NCBI RefSeq assembly: GCF_024721305.1 | Contig: NZ_JAMXOD010000003.1 | Span: forward strand, 124,001 to 188,000 | DNA: 64,000 nucleotides | Reading direction: 5' to 3' | Source of the DNA: Aequitasia blattaphilus | GTDB lineage: Bacteria > Bacillota > Clostridia > Lachnospirales > Lachnospiraceae | Program-made: the position numbers and the translations under genes | Shown: in pieces, positions 55,523-64,000 of the stretch | How the letters are laid out: each line of letters starts with the position of its first letter | Position numbering within the stretch: the stretch's first letter is position 1 | The notes under the pieces: model-generated | Databases searched by the model: none | Seen by the model: only the letters and a program-made list of their open reading frames with translations | Told to the model about the DNA's origin: nothing

Positions 55523-56635
55523 CTAAATAACATTCTTTTTTACTGCTTCTAATGCTTCAAAAATAATATGGTGCATATCAAAATAGCGATACATTCCCAG
55601 TCGTCCACCAAAAATAACGTTCTCCTCATTCTTTGACAACTCTTCATATTTTTTATATAACTCATTATTCTTTTCATCGTTCATTGGATAAAAAGGTTCG
55701 CTGCTTTCAGAAATATTCAGGGGATATTCTTTCGTTACAATTGTCCGGTCCTTTGGCGTTTCCTCCCCAACCTGAAAATGTTTATGTTCTATAATTCTTG
55801 TATAGGGCACTTCATATTCTGTATAGTTTACAACAGCATTTCCTTGATGATTCTCTTCGGCTAAAACCTCTGTTTCAAACTTTAGCCCTCTGTACTCCAA
55901 TTCTCCTAACTGATAATTGTAATACTCATCAATTTTGCCAGTAAATACAATTTTATCTGCTAAAGAACTGAGCTCTTCTCGGTTTTCAAAAAAATCTGTA
56001 TTCAATTGGACTTCTATGCCATCTAAAATCTTTTCCATCATCTGGGTATATCCGCCTACTGGTATCCCTTGATAGCGGTCATTAAAATAATTATTATCAA
56101 AGGTATAACGCACTGGAAGTCTTTTGATGATAAAAGCCGGTAACTCTGTTGCTTTCTTTCCCCATTGCTTCTCCGTATATCCTTTAATCAATTTTTCATA
56201 GATGTCTTGTCCAATCAAAGAAATTGCTTGCTCCTCCAGGTTCTGGGGATGATCAACCTTCGCATTTTCCTTTTGCTTTTCAATCATCTCTTTTGCCTCT
56301 TTCGGAGTTCTAGTACCCCACATCTGATAAAAGGTATTCATATTGAATGGAAGATTATAAAGCTCATCTTTGTATCTTGCTACAGGACTATTGATATAAT
56401 TATTAAACTCTGTAAATTGGTTCACATAATCCCATACTTCTTTATTGGAGGTGTGGAAAATATGAGCACCGTAAACATGGACATGGATACCGTTTTCGTC
56501 CTTTGTGTAAGCATTTCCAGCGATATGATCTCTTTTATCAATAACCAACACTTTTTTTCCTTTTTTTGTAGCTTCTCTTGCGAATACTCCGCCAAAAAGA
56601 CCTGCTCCGACTACCAGATAATCGTATTTTTTCAT
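55523..56635 (-). CDS. glf: UDP-galactopyranose mutase
   Basis: A 370-residue flavoenzyme that interconverts UDP-galactopyranose and UDP-galactofuranose for cell-surface glycans. The FAD-binding GAGLFGGVFAREATKKGKK, HVHVYGAHIFHTSNKEVW (in part), and the late GGRLGMYRYFDMH are the family landmarks. Its start overlaps the sbcC stop by 4 bases (ATGA). No galactan or O-antigen genes are nearby, so its product is used by enzymes encoded elsewhere. Confidence 0.96.
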   Translation of the reverse strand: MKKYDYLVVGAGLFGGVFAREATKKGKKVLVIDKRDHIAGNAYTKDENGIHVHVYGAHIFHTSNKEVWDYVNQFTEFNNYINSPVARYKDELYNLPFNMNTFYQMWGTRTPKEAKEMIEKQKENAKVDHPQNLEEQAISLIGQDIYEKLIKGYTEKQWGKKATELPAFIIKRLPVRYTFDNNYFNDRYQGIPVGGYTQMMEKILDGIEVQLNTDFFENREELSSLADKIVFTGKIDEYYNYQLGELEYRGLKFETEVLAEENHQGNAVVNYTEYEVPYTRIIEHKHFQVGEETPKDRTIVTKEYPLNISESSEPFYPMNDEKNNELYKKYEELSKNEENVIFGGRLGMYRYFDMHHIIFEALEAVKKNVI

Positions 56636-59600
56636 TTTCTCTCCCTTTGGAACCAGCTTGCACTGCTTCCCTTTTCTCCTTTTTTTATTATTAACTTCGT
56701 ATCAATTTGTTCCTTCAGCTCGTTTACATGGGATATTATTCCCACTAATAAATTTCCTTCTGTCAACTCTGTCAGTACTTCAATGGCCTGATCTCTTGAC
56801 TTATCATCCAAAGAGCCGAATCCTTCATCCACAAACATGGTATCAATGGCAATTCCTCCCGCTTGACTTTGTATGATATCCGATAGTCCAAGAGCCATAG
56901 AAAGGGACGCCAGAAACGCTTCCCCACCAGACAATGTCTTCACATCCCGGTTTTGTCCTGTCAGCATATGATATACATCCAGTTCCAGACCGGTTTGGCC
57001 TTGTCCCTTCAAATCCTTTAACTCTTTATCTTCCAAAATAAAATCCTGATTCGTCATTCGAATCAACCGTTTATTTGCAGCATGAATCACTTTTTTAAAG
57101 AATCGTCTCTGTATATAAGTTTCAAAATCCAGCTTAATACTTCCTTTCAGTGTTCCATTCGCCGTTTTGCTTAAATTAGATAGAACTGTATATTCCTTGC
57201 TCAACCTTTTCTCTTCACTGTAGAGCACAATCAATCGGTCCGCTGTACTCTCATTATTCTCCAATTCCGTTCTCGTCCGAACCAGAATGTCCCTGCACTC
57301 TTCCACTTCCCGTTCCAGCTTTTGACTTTCCTCCTCTAATACACGAAGATCCATCTGTTTTTTGTCTGCAATTTGTTTCCTCAAGGTTTCTTCAATTGTG
57401 TAGAGCCGCTTTTCCTTTTCTTCATATTGATTGACTTGTTCTCTTTTTTTATCAAGCTCCGACAGAACACCTGTTAACTCTTTGTACTCTTCTTCTTGAA
57501 ATCCTTCCTTCATTAAGGCCTCTTCATAGCCTCTTTTCTTTCCTTCATATTCCCTTCCATAACGGAAAAGGTTCTTCTCGATTGATTCCAGATTTCCAAG
57601 AAGTAAATTGTATCGGCCTTCTAATTCCTCTGCTTTTTTACTTGCCTCTTTTACTTGTAGACTAAGGGCCTCTAAGCTTTGCTTTTGATTTCCCAATACG
57701 GCCTTTGCCTCATCTTCCCTTTCAAAAGCTAATCCTTTTCTCTCTACTGCAATCTGCAATTGAACCTCATGTCTCCTGACTTCCAATTCCTTTTTCCTGG
57801 AATTGGCTGAATCCAATTTATTCTGCTGTTCCTTAATTGCTTTCTGCAAGACTTCCTTTTCTTGGGTCAATTTCTGTACTTTTAACTCTTCTTCTTCCTT
57901 TTGCATCAGCTGTTTTTTTACTTTTTCACAATGAACAAGAAGCTTCGATTCAGACATTTTTTCCAAACCAATATTATACTCTTTTTCAAGAATTTTTTCT
58001 AGTGTTTCTAGTTCTTTTGTGGATTTTGTATATTTTGTGAAAGCTTCTTCCCGCTTTTCCTCACTTTTTCTCCGTTTCTCCTTTAAATCTTTTAGCATAT
58101 TCTCATCTGGAGTTTTCTCTTGCACTACTGCTTTGATTGGATGGCTCTTTGACCCACATACTGGACAAGGCTCTCCTTCTTTGAGTTCCTGTGCGAGAAA
58201 ACCTGCTTGTGCAGTGATGAAAAGATGGTATCCTTCTTCATAGGCTTTATTTGCCTCCTTCGCTTTTGAAAACTCTGTTTGAAATTTTTCTTTGTCCTGA
58301 CTGTTTTCTTTGATTAGGCTCAGTTGATTCTTACGAAGCTCCCACTCTTTTCTAAGAGAAACAACCTGGTTTCCAGCATCTTTGCCAGCTTCAATTCCAT
58401 TATCATACTGCTGGATGGTCTCATTTCCATCTGATATTTTAATTTCCAGGTTTGCTGCCTCTTCCTTTAGCTGCTTTTCCTGGCCATCAATCTCCTTCGC
58501 CTCTTTATAAAATTTCTCTAGCTTTTTATATGCTCCCAATGAGCTTTCGATATCATGTATCTGATTCAAGAGAGCCGGCATTTCCTTATCCTGTTTCTGT
58601 TTGATTTCTTCAACCTTTTGATTGGCTTCCTTGAGTTCATCTTTCGTCTGCTCCAACTGAAAAAGGGTGCTTCTCCTGCTTTCTTCCTCTCTTTTTTGTT
58701 TCTCCTCTACTTGGAGCTTTTCTTTTTCATAATCATAAATTCTTTGTGCTTTTTCAATTGCTTTGATACAGCGTTTCTCTTTTTGATATTCTTGTTCTCC
58801 CTCTTTTAATCCTTTCATTTCATCTTTGATTTTTTCATATTCATTTATTCGCAAATTGACTTCCCGCTGAGAAATCAAGGTCTCTTTCATCTTTTGACTC
58901 TTTTGTTCTGCTCCCTCAAGAGTCTTTTGATTCTCTCGAACCTTTTCTCTTCCTTGCCGTAAAAGACCCTCTAAGAATTTTTCATCTATGACAACTTCTT
59001 CTGCCATTTCGTAGATAAGACGGTCTTCTTCTCCCCTTCTCTTATCCACAACGGAAGAAAGCGCTCTCTCCAGCACTCCAACTTCACCCTTTAAATATTC
59101 CTGCACTCCCTTATAAAAACCCGTATCAAATATTTTCGCAAATATTTCTTTCCGTTCCTTAGATTTGGCATAAAGTAATTTCAAAAAATCACCTTGTGCA
59201 ATCATTACGATTTGGGTAAATTGGTGCACGTCCAATCCTAGTATTTCCTCGATTTTTTTATTTGTATCCTTTATACTTCCTTTAAAAATTCCCGTGTCTG
59301 GCAGAATCAATTCTACTTTTGCACCTTCTTTGGTCAATCCCCGCTTTCCATCCTTATCTTTTCGCATAGAAGGTCTTTCATATTCGGGATTTCTCCTGAC
59401 TTGATATACTTTCCCCTTGTACTCAAATTCCAGATTCACAAAAGTTTTTTCCTCGGGAGAAGCAAACTGGCTTCTCATCATAGTTCCTTCTCGCTGTCCG
59501 CCACTGGTATCTCCGTATAATGCATATGTAATTGCATCAAATACCGTTGTTTTACCTGCACCTGTATCGCCGCTTATCAAAAAAAGTCCATTGGAAATTC

Positions 59601-59670
59601 CCGAGAAATCGATTACCACCTCTGCTCCATATGATCCAAAAGCAGACATTACTAATTTAATTGGTCTCAT
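56632..59670 (-). CDS. sbcC: SbcC, ATPase subunit of the SbcCD nuclease
   Basis: A 1012-residue SMC-like protein. Walker A GDTGAGKTTVFDAITYAL is near the start; two very long Glu/Lys-rich coiled coils flank the zinc hook CPVC (about residue 505); the C-terminus has the ABC signature TLSGGEAFLASLS and Walker B MFVDEGFGSLDD. With SbcD it cleaves DNA hairpins and ends. It overlaps sbcD by one base (TAATG) and glf by four. Confidence 0.96.
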   Translation of the reverse strand: MRPIKLVMSAFGSYGAEVVIDFSGISNGLFLISGDTGAGKTTVFDAITYALYGDTSGGQREGTMMRSQFASPEEKTFVNLEFEYKGKVYQVRRNPEYERPSMRKDKDGKRGLTKEGAKVELILPDTGIFKGSIKDTNKKIEEILGLDVHQFTQIVMIAQGDFLKLLYAKSKERKEIFAKIFDTGFYKGVQEYLKGEVGVLERALSSVVDKRRGEEDRLIYEMAEEVVIDEKFLEGLLRQGREKVRENQKTLEGAEQKSQKMKETLISQREVNLRINEYEKIKDEMKGLKEGEQEYQKEKRCIKAIEKAQRIYDYEKEKLQVEEKQKREEESRRSTLFQLEQTKDELKEANQKVEEIKQKQDKEMPALLNQIHDIESSLGAYKKLEKFYKEAKEIDGQEKQLKEEAANLEIKISDGNETIQQYDNGIEAGKDAGNQVVSLRKEWELRKNQLSLIKENSQDKEKFQTEFSKAKEANKAYEEGYHLFITAQAGFLAQELKEGEPCPVCGSKSHPIKAVVQEKTPDENMLKDLKEKRRKSEEKREEAFTKYTKSTKELETLEKILEKEYNIGLEKMSESKLLVHCEKVKKQLMQKEEEELKVQKLTQEKEVLQKAIKEQQNKLDSANSRKKELEVRRHEVQLQIAVERKGLAFEREDEAKAVLGNQKQSLEALSLQVKEASKKAEELEGRYNLLLGNLESIEKNLFRYGREYEGKKRGYEEALMKEGFQEEEYKELTGVLSELDKKREQVNQYEEKEKRLYTIEETLRKQIADKKQMDLRVLEEESQKLEREVEECRDILVRTRTELENNESTADRLIVLYSEEKRLSKEYTVLSNLSKTANGTLKGSIKLDFETYIQRRFFKKVIHAANKRLIRMTNQDFILEDKELKDLKGQGQTGLELDVYHMLTGQNRDVKTLSGGEAFLASLSMALGLSDIIQSQAGGIAIDTMFVDEGFGSLDDKSRDQAIEVLTELTEGNLLVGIISHVNELKEQIDTKLIIKKGEKGSSASWFQRERK

Positions 59671-60824
59671 TATTTACCCTCTTCCACTGCTTCAAAAATA
59701 TATTTCATTTTCTCCATCTCTTCTGGCAAAAGCCCTCTGCCATGTATTTCCTCGAAAAATTCCTCAAAACTCTCGAAAGGATTCTGACTTTGAGACTCCT
59801 CTTCAAAAGATTCTATTTTTTTTCTAGTTCTCTGATTATCAATTTTAATTTCTAATATATTTTCATATACTGAAAACAGGCGCTCCTTTGCTTGATATAA
59901 TTCCCCTTCATCCGTTAACGTAATCCCTACAAAATCCTTTTTTTCCTCTGGCAGGGCCTCTGCTAATATTTCTTCTAAATTACCCTTCTTTCGTCTTACT
60001 TCTCTTAATGGATAAATGGGTAAATGCTGCAGTAAAACTCCTGCACTTTTTTGATGAATTTCTACAACCAGCATTTCTTTCTTATCTTTATACTCACTTA
60101 AACTATATTTCAACAAAGTTCCGCAATATCGGATTTTTTCCTCACCGATTTCCTGTTCCTTGTGGATATGCCCTAATGCAACGTAATCAAAGTTTTCAAC
60201 TAAAGAGGACTCTATTCGATCCAACCCGCCTACCGAAAACACCTCTGATTCGCTTCTTTCTGGCACAAACTCTCCCCTCACAAAAAATTGGTGGGCAATC
60301 AGTACGTTTCTTCTGTTTAAAAAGTCAATGTTTTCTCTCCCTATTAACTCCTGTAATGTATCTGAATAGGACAGACTTTTCTCTTCTCCTAAAAGGTTTC
60401 TCACATAAGAAGGTTTAAAAAATGGCAGCATATAGAAATCCACTTCTCCCTCTTCATCGGACAAGGTCACTTTTCTCATTCCTTCCGTATCTGTTGCCGT
60501 TCCCATTATAAATATATTTTGGTGTCTCATGATCTGAGCGCCATAATCCAATCGTTCTCCGCTATCATGATTCCCCCCGATAATCAACAGTGGAATGGCG
60601 GGGGTAATCTGAGCAAGTCCCGTTATAAACTCATCAAAAACAGAGACTGCTTCTGCAGAAGGTACACTTTTGTCATAGATATCCCCTGCGATAACAATCC
60701 CATCTGGTTTTAACTCTTTTGCATACTCAATCACCTGATTTAAAACATGAACCTGATCTTCTTTTAAACTATAATGATGCAATACTTTCCCGATATGTAA
60801 ATCAGACAAATGAAAAAAACGCAT
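59670..60824 (-). CDS. sbcD: SbcD, nuclease subunit of SbcCD
   Basis: A 384-residue Mre11-like metallophosphoesterase. Metal-binding motifs are FFHLSDLHIGK, VIAGDIYD, GGNHDSGERL and ALGHIHKEQ. The C-terminal region binds SbcC. It lies 10 bases after the phosphatase-like gene and one base overlaps sbcC. Confidence 0.96.
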   Translation of the reverse strand: MRFFHLSDLHIGKVLHHYSLKEDQVHVLNQVIEYAKELKPDGIVIAGDIYDKSVPSAEAVSVFDEFITGLAQITPAIPLLIIGGNHDSGERLDYGAQIMRHQNIFIMGTATDTEGMRKVTLSDEEGEVDFYMLPFFKPSYVRNLLGEEKSLSYSDTLQELIGRENIDFLNRRNVLIAHQFFVRGEFVPERSESEVFSVGGLDRIESSLVENFDYVALGHIHKEQEIGEEKIRYCGTLLKYSLSEYKDKKEMLVVEIHQKSAGVLLQHLPIYPLREVRRKKGNLEEILAEALPEEKKDFVGITLTDEGELYQAKERLFSVYENILEIKIDNQRTRKKIESFEEESQSQNPFESFEEFFEEIHGRGLLPEEMEKMKYIFEAVEEGK

Positions 60825-60834
60825 ATTCCACTCC

Positions 60835-61596
60835 TTATTCCAAAATTCTCTTTTGGAGACTTATTCGACTGCTTTCCTCAATGTTCAACCCTTCTCTTAA
60901 AAAGCCGTCCACACTACCATAATTCTTTTTCATACTATCAATAGCTCCTTCCAGATAGGAGGAATCTGCCACGTATACTTTTCGTATAAACTCCGCTCTC
61001 TTCTCATTTCCGGTTTCTCTTAATACTTTTTCATAAAAATCTTCCGCTCGCTTTTTTGCCGTTTGATTCGTCATTAAATAGTCTTCCATGACGGTATTTT
61101 CATCCCCTCCTAACAGAAATAAAAACAAGGCTGAAACTATTCCGCAACGGTCTTTCCCTTCTGTGCAGTGCCATAAAACACTTCCATTTTCTTGTTTCGT
61201 TATTTCTCCAAAAACTTCTCTTAGCTTCGATACCGAGAATGGATTCGTGACCATATGCGTATAAAACCCGATAAAATCATCCAAAGGCGGAAGATTTTCA
61301 TCGGTTTCCTTCTCATGGGTGATTCCCCCTTGGCTTGCATCAAATAGTGGTAAATGCATCCATTTTGCCCCCAGGATTTTTCGGTCTGGTTTTTCTCTTA
61401 CTTCCTGAGTTGTTCGAAGATCAATAATTTTTCGGAGACGGTAATGATCCTCTAATTTTCTTGCATCCTCTTCCGTTATTCCCGCCAGGGAATTACTTCG
61501 TATAAACTGATCCTCTTTAATTCGATAGCGGTTTCCAATCATTGTACCGCCGAAATCTCTTATATTTTTTGCGCCTTCCAATTCAATTTTTTTCAC
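60835..61596 (-). CDS. Protein-tyrosine-phosphatase-like protein (IphP/Y_phosphatase3 type)
   Basis: A 253-residue protein from a GTG at 61596, chosen because GGAGGAAG lies at the right distance and the following residues (KKIELEGAKNIRDFGG) fit the family start. The active-site loop HCTEGKDRCG matches HCx5R with nucleophile Cys; the general-acid Asp region is upstream. Members remove phosphate from tyrosine, serine or lipids. Its GTG overlaps the dCMP deaminase stop by one base (TAGTG). Confidence 0.88.
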   Translation of the reverse strand: MKKIELEGAKNIRDFGGTMIGNRYRIKEDQFIRSNSLAGITEEDARKLEDHYRLRKIIDLRTTQEVREKPDRKILGAKWMHLPLFDASQGGITHEKETDENLPPLDDFIGFYTHMVTNPFSVSKLREVFGEITKQENGSVLWHCTEGKDRCGIVSALFLFLLGGDENTVMEDYLMTNQTAKKRAEDFYEKVLRETGNEKRAEFIRKVYVADSSYLEGAIDSMKKNYGSVDGFLREGLNIEESSRISLQKRILE

Positions 61597-62087
61597 TACT
61601 CTTCCTCCAAATACCAAACAAGCTCTTTTGCCGGCTTTATCTCATAATCTTCTGGTTCTTCACCTGTTCTTAATACCACCTCTTGAATTCCGGCCTGAAT
61701 AATACTTCTGGCACAGATTGGACAAGGCTTTGCTTTGTGAACTTTTCCATTCTCCGGATCAATACCCGCTAAGTATAATGTAGCACCTAAGGTCTGGCTT
61801 CTGGAACAGTTTAAAAGGGCATTCGCCTCTGCATGAATTGCTTTACACATTCCATACCCCTCTCCTTGATGCATGTTTTTCTCCATCCTGACACAGCTCC
61901 CTGTATCACAGCAGTTTTCAAATCCCCTGGGAGAACCGTTATAACCAGTAGAGATCACAACGTCATCCTTTACAATAACTGCTCCATATTTTCTTTTGAG
62001 ACATGTGCTTCTATACGCAAAGCTTTCTGCACAGTTCAAATACATATTTTCTTTTGAAATTCTTTTATTTTTCTCAGGTTTAATCAT
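61596..62087 (-). CDS. dCMP deaminase family protein (ComEB-like)
   Basis: A 163-residue zinc deaminase. Zinc ligands and the catalytic Glu lie in AIHAEANALL and KPCPICARSIIQAG; the extra Cys-rich insertion GFENCCDTGSCVR is typical of the dCMP deaminase branch. It makes dUMP for thymidylate synthesis. The GGTGG ribosome-site-like sequence and a clear promoter lie upstream, making it the first gene of the operon that runs to pyrG. Confidence 0.92.
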   Translation of the reverse strand: MIKPEKNKRISKENMYLNCAESFAYRSTCLKRKYGAVIVKDDVVISTGYNGSPRGFENCCDTGSCVRMEKNMHQGEGYGMCKAIHAEANALLNCSRSQTLGATLYLAGIDPENGKVHKAKPCPICARSIIQAGIQEVVLRTGEEPEDYEIKPAKELVWYLEEE

Positions 62088-62117
62088 AAAATCACCACCA
62101 TTTTCACTCTATTTCTT

Positions 62118-62146
62118 AGTATATCATTCTATTTTCAAATAGTAAA
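62118..62146 (-). promoter_or_regulatory. Promoter of the dCMP deaminase-to-pyrG operon
   Basis: On the minus strand TTTACT (62146-62141), 17-base spacer, TATACT (62123-62118). Confidence 0.65.
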
Positions 62147-62154
62147 ATAATGAT

Positions 62155-62183
62155 TTGACTTTCCCACAGCTCAGTTGTATAAT
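62155..62183 (+). promoter_or_regulatory. Promoter of the FMN-riboswitch/ribU unit
   Basis: TTGACT (62155-62160), 17-base spacer, TATAAT (62178-62183), about 25 bases before the riboswitch. Confidence 0.8.
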
Positions 62184-62204
62184 AACCTTGACATTTGAAT
62201 ACTT

Positions 62205-62315
62205 GTGTCTTCAGGGCAGGGTGCAATTCCCGACCGGCGGTAGAGTCCGCGAGCGCGAAAGTGCTGATTTGGTGTAATTCCAAAACCGACAGTAAAGTCT
62301 GGATGAAAGAAGATG
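62205..62315 (+). ncRNA. FMN riboswitch (RFN element)
   Basis: The conserved RFN core is present: TCAGGGCAGGGTGCAATTCC, then GACCGGCGGTAGAGTCCGCG, a variable stem, CTGATTTGGTGTAATTCCAA, and ACCGACAGTAAAGTCTGGAT ending GAAAGAAG, which closes the P1 stem with CTTC at the start. Binding of FMN should favour the terminator at 62359-62398 and switch ribU off. Confidence 0.97.
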
Positions 62316-62358
62316 TGTTATAAATATTAAGTTACCACAAGATGGTATCTTTCATTTC

Positions 62359-62398
62359 ATAGCACCTGAAAGACATTTTTCAGGTGCTATTTATTTTA
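62359..62398 (+). terminator. Riboswitch expression-platform terminator
   Basis: ATAGCACCTGAAA (62359-62371) pairs perfectly with TTTCAGGTGCTAT (62378-62390), then a T-rich run. Just before it, TCTTTCAT (62348-62355) is complementary to ATGAAAGA at the 3' side of the aptamer and could form part of the antiterminator. Confidence 0.88.
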
Positions 62399-62425
62399 CT
62401 ATTTATCAAGAGATGGAGGATTATT

Positions 62426-63106
62426 ATGAAAACACAAACAAAACCCAAAACAACTGCAACTTATAACACCAAAAAGATTGTACTAATTGGAATGCTGGCC
62501 GCTATTGCTTACGTGGTAATGGTAGTCGGCAGAATTCCCGTGGTTTCATTCTTGAAATACGACCCCAAAGATGTAATTATTACCATTGGTGGCTTTATCT
62601 TCGGACCCTTCGTATCATTTCTAATTTCTTTTATTGTGTCATTGGTTGAAATGTTTACCGTAAGTGAGACTGGCTTTATTGGATTTATTATGAATGTGAT
62701 AGCCACCTGTGGATTCTCTTGCGTTGCCGCCGCAATCTACAAGAAAAAGAGAACCATTTCCGGTGCCGTAATAGGCTTAGTGGCCGGAAGCATCTGCATG
62801 ACTATCCTGATGCTTCTATGGAATTATCTGATTACACCTCTCTATCTGGGATACCCTAGAGATGCTGTTGCTGCTATGCTTCTTCCTGTGTTTTTACCTT
62901 TTAACTTACTCAAAGCAGGCATCAATGGAGCCATCACCTTGCTCCTTTACAAACCAATTGTAACAGGCCTTCGAAAATCAGGGCTTCTTCCTAAAAGCGA
63001 AACACAGGAAGGAACAAAAACACAAAAGCTAAGTGTTTTCTTCGTCGCACTGTTACTTCTTGTTACTTGTGTTTTAATCATACTCGTGCTCAATAAGATG
63101 ATTTAA
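62426..63106 (+). CDS. ribU: Riboflavin ECF transporter S component
   Basis: A 226-residue membrane protein with about six helices that binds riboflavin for import by an energy-coupling-factor complex. The N-terminal KKIVLIGMLAAIAYVVM, RIPVVSFLKYDPKDVIITIG (in part) and ETGFIGFIMNVIATCGFSC are RibU landmarks. ATG at 62426 has GGAGGA 6 bases upstream; the longer open frame runs into the terminator hairpin. The shared EcfA/EcfT module is not in the window. Control is by the FMN riboswitch upstream. Confidence 0.95.
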   Translation: MKTQTKPKTTATYNTKKIVLIGMLAAIAYVVMVVGRIPVVSFLKYDPKDVIITIGGFIFGPFVSFLISFIVSLVEMFTVSETGFIGFIMNVIATCGFSCVAAAIYKKKRTISGAVIGLVAGSICMTILMLLWNYLITPLYLGYPRDAVAAMLLPVFLPFNLLKAGINGAITLLLYKPIVTGLRKSGLLPKSETQEGTKTQKLSVFFVALLLLVTCVLIILVLNKMI

Positions 63107-63110
63107 AAAA

Positions 63111-63150
63111 CAAATCCCCTATCGGCAATTTCAAGCCAATAGGGGATTTG
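63111..63150. terminator. Terminator between ribU and leuS
   Basis: CAAATCCCCTATCGGC (63111-63126) pairs with GCCAATAGGGGATTTG (63135-63150) with one mismatch. The minus strand continues with six T, so it mainly ends leuS; it can also hold back ribU transcripts. Confidence 0.88.
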
Positions 63151-63152
63151 TA

Positions 63153-64000
63153 TTAGTTCTTCTGAACAATGTTAATGATTTTCTTCGGTACGTAAATTTC
63201 TTTTACAACGGTACCTGTAATCTTGTCTTTAACCGCTTCTTTTCCTGCTGCAATTGCATCCTCTTTACTGATGTTTGCATCAATCTGGATAACCGCTTTG
63301 GTTTTTCCATTAATCTGAACCGGAACTTCGATTGTATCTTCTTTCATAGCCTCCTGATTATACTCCGGCCATTCATTTTCAAAAACACTTCCTTCGTTTC
63401 CAAGTTCTTCCCATATTTCCTCTGCAATATGAGGTGCAAAAGGTGATAGTAAAACTGCCATTGTAGAAAGGGTCTCTTTATCCACTCCCCCTTCTTTCTT
63501 ACCAATTGCAATTAGATTATTGTTGTGTTCCATAAATCCAGAAATAACCGTATTTAAACTAAAGCTATCCAAGCGAGTCGTAATATCGTAGATTAGTTTA
63601 TTTCTTTCACGTATCATCTCTTTAGAAGGCGTAACCTCTTTGTCCTTATTTTCCTGTACCAGGTTCCACACACGCTTGAGATAACGGTTAACACCATCAA
63701 TTCCTCTGTCATCCCACTCTGCATCCAATTCCGGTGGTCCAACAAAAAGCTCGTACATACGAAGGGAATCACAGCCATAATCATTGACAAGATCGTCTGG
63801 AGAAACTACATTTCCCTTGGACTTACTCATCTTCACACCATTTTTCCCTGTAATCATTCCTTGGTTAAACAGTTTTTCAAAAGGCTCAACAAAGTCAATT
63901 ACTCCCATGTCATAAAGGAATTTCGTATAGAATCTGGAGTACAAAAGATGAAGGACGGCATGTTCGACCCCTCCAATGTACATATCCACAGGAAGAAATT
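63153..64000 (-). CDS. leuS: Leucyl-tRNA synthetase, C-terminal part (cut by window edge)
   Basis: The last ~282 residues of a class I aminoacyl-tRNA synthetase. The open frame runs off the window at 64000. The KMSKS signature is VKMSKSKGNVVSPDDL, preceded by YIGGVEHAVLHLLYSRF, and followed by the anticodon-binding helical domain and the small LeuS C-terminal domain (PVQINGKTKAVIQI, AVKDKI, IYVPKKIINIV). It charges tRNA-Leu. Confidence 0.97.
   Translation of the reverse strand, partial: FLPVDMYIGGVEHAVLHLLYSRFYTKFLYDMGVIDFVEPFEKLFNQGMITGKNGVKMSKSKGNVVSPDDLVNDYGCDSLRMYELFVGPPELDAEWDDRGIDGVNRYLKRVWNLVQENKDKEVTPSKEMIRERNKLIYDITTRLDSFSLNTVISGFMEHNNNLIAIGKKEGGVDKETLSTMAVLLSPFAPHIAEEIWEELGNEGSVFENEWPEYNQEAMKEDTIEVPVQINGKTKAVIQIDANISKEDAIAAGKEAVKDKITGTVVKEIYVPKKIINIVQKN

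Noticed and set aside
1-64000. tRNA, rRNA and CRISPR features
   Set aside because: Intergenic gaps are short and show no CCA-ended cloverleaf, rRNA-like sequence or regularly spaced repeats by eye.

Overview
The window is chromosomal DNA of a low-GC Gram-positive anaerobe of the Clostridia, most likely a Lachnospiraceae-type organism. The evidence is strong AGGAGG ribosome sites, sigma-A promoters, the tig-clpP-clpX-lon-engB block, HPr kinase, class III fructose bisphosphatase, an FMN riboswitch with an ECF riboflavin transporter, lipoteichoic-acid-synthase-like and class A PBP genes, and an RF2 gene with a programmed frameshift. No rRNA, tRNA, CRISPR array, IS element or phage gene was seen. 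Family names come from recognising motifs by eye; no database search was run.

Layout. 1-13,800 is sensory and envelope DNA: a sugar-binding lipoprotein coupled to a sensor kinase cut by the window edge, an LTA-synthase-like enzyme, a REC-GGDEF*-EAL regulator with a stand-alone HPt protein, and facing them an operon of rfbD, a secreted membrane-anchored protein and two hybrid histidine kinases, one with FIST sensor domains. These look like the parts of a phosphorelay that ends in c-di-GMP breakdown. 13,800-15,490 is a catalase gene behind a perfect PerR-box palindrome. 15,489-23,600 is the protein quality-control block (tig, clpP, clpX, lon, ysxC) flanked by an AI-2E-family membrane protein and a lipoprotein. 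23,550-34,300 holds a DJ-1 protein, a CYTH protein, the secA-prfB-hom-apgM operon and the dapB-fbp-hisA group; the hisA is of the eukaryotic (yeast HIS6) type. 34,400-41,170 holds typA, a PAP2 phosphatase, long-form hpf, yigZ and a class A PBP.

41,197-47,910 is the clearest accessory segment. It is visibly more AT-rich than its flanks, is bounded by terminators, and has its own promoter. In transcription order it contains the 3' end of a bacteriocin-like peptide gene without a start codon, a hairpin, a lipoprotein that fuses a propeller-like N-terminus to a sugar-type solute-binding domain, the last ~34 codons of an otherwise missing ABC ATPase, two MalF/MalG-type permeases, a HlyD/MacA-like adaptor and a MacB/FtsX-like permease. 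It combines importer parts and exporter parts in one operon and appears to have lost its ATPase; this is the best candidate here for an undescribed system.

48,011-53,800 is the ftsH-uvrC-hprK-glk operon. 53,900-62,150 is an operon of a dCMP deaminase, a tyrosine-phosphatase-like protein, sbcD, sbcC, glf and pyrG. 62,150-64,000 holds the FMN-riboswitch-controlled ribU gene and the 3' part of leuS, which is cut by the window edge.
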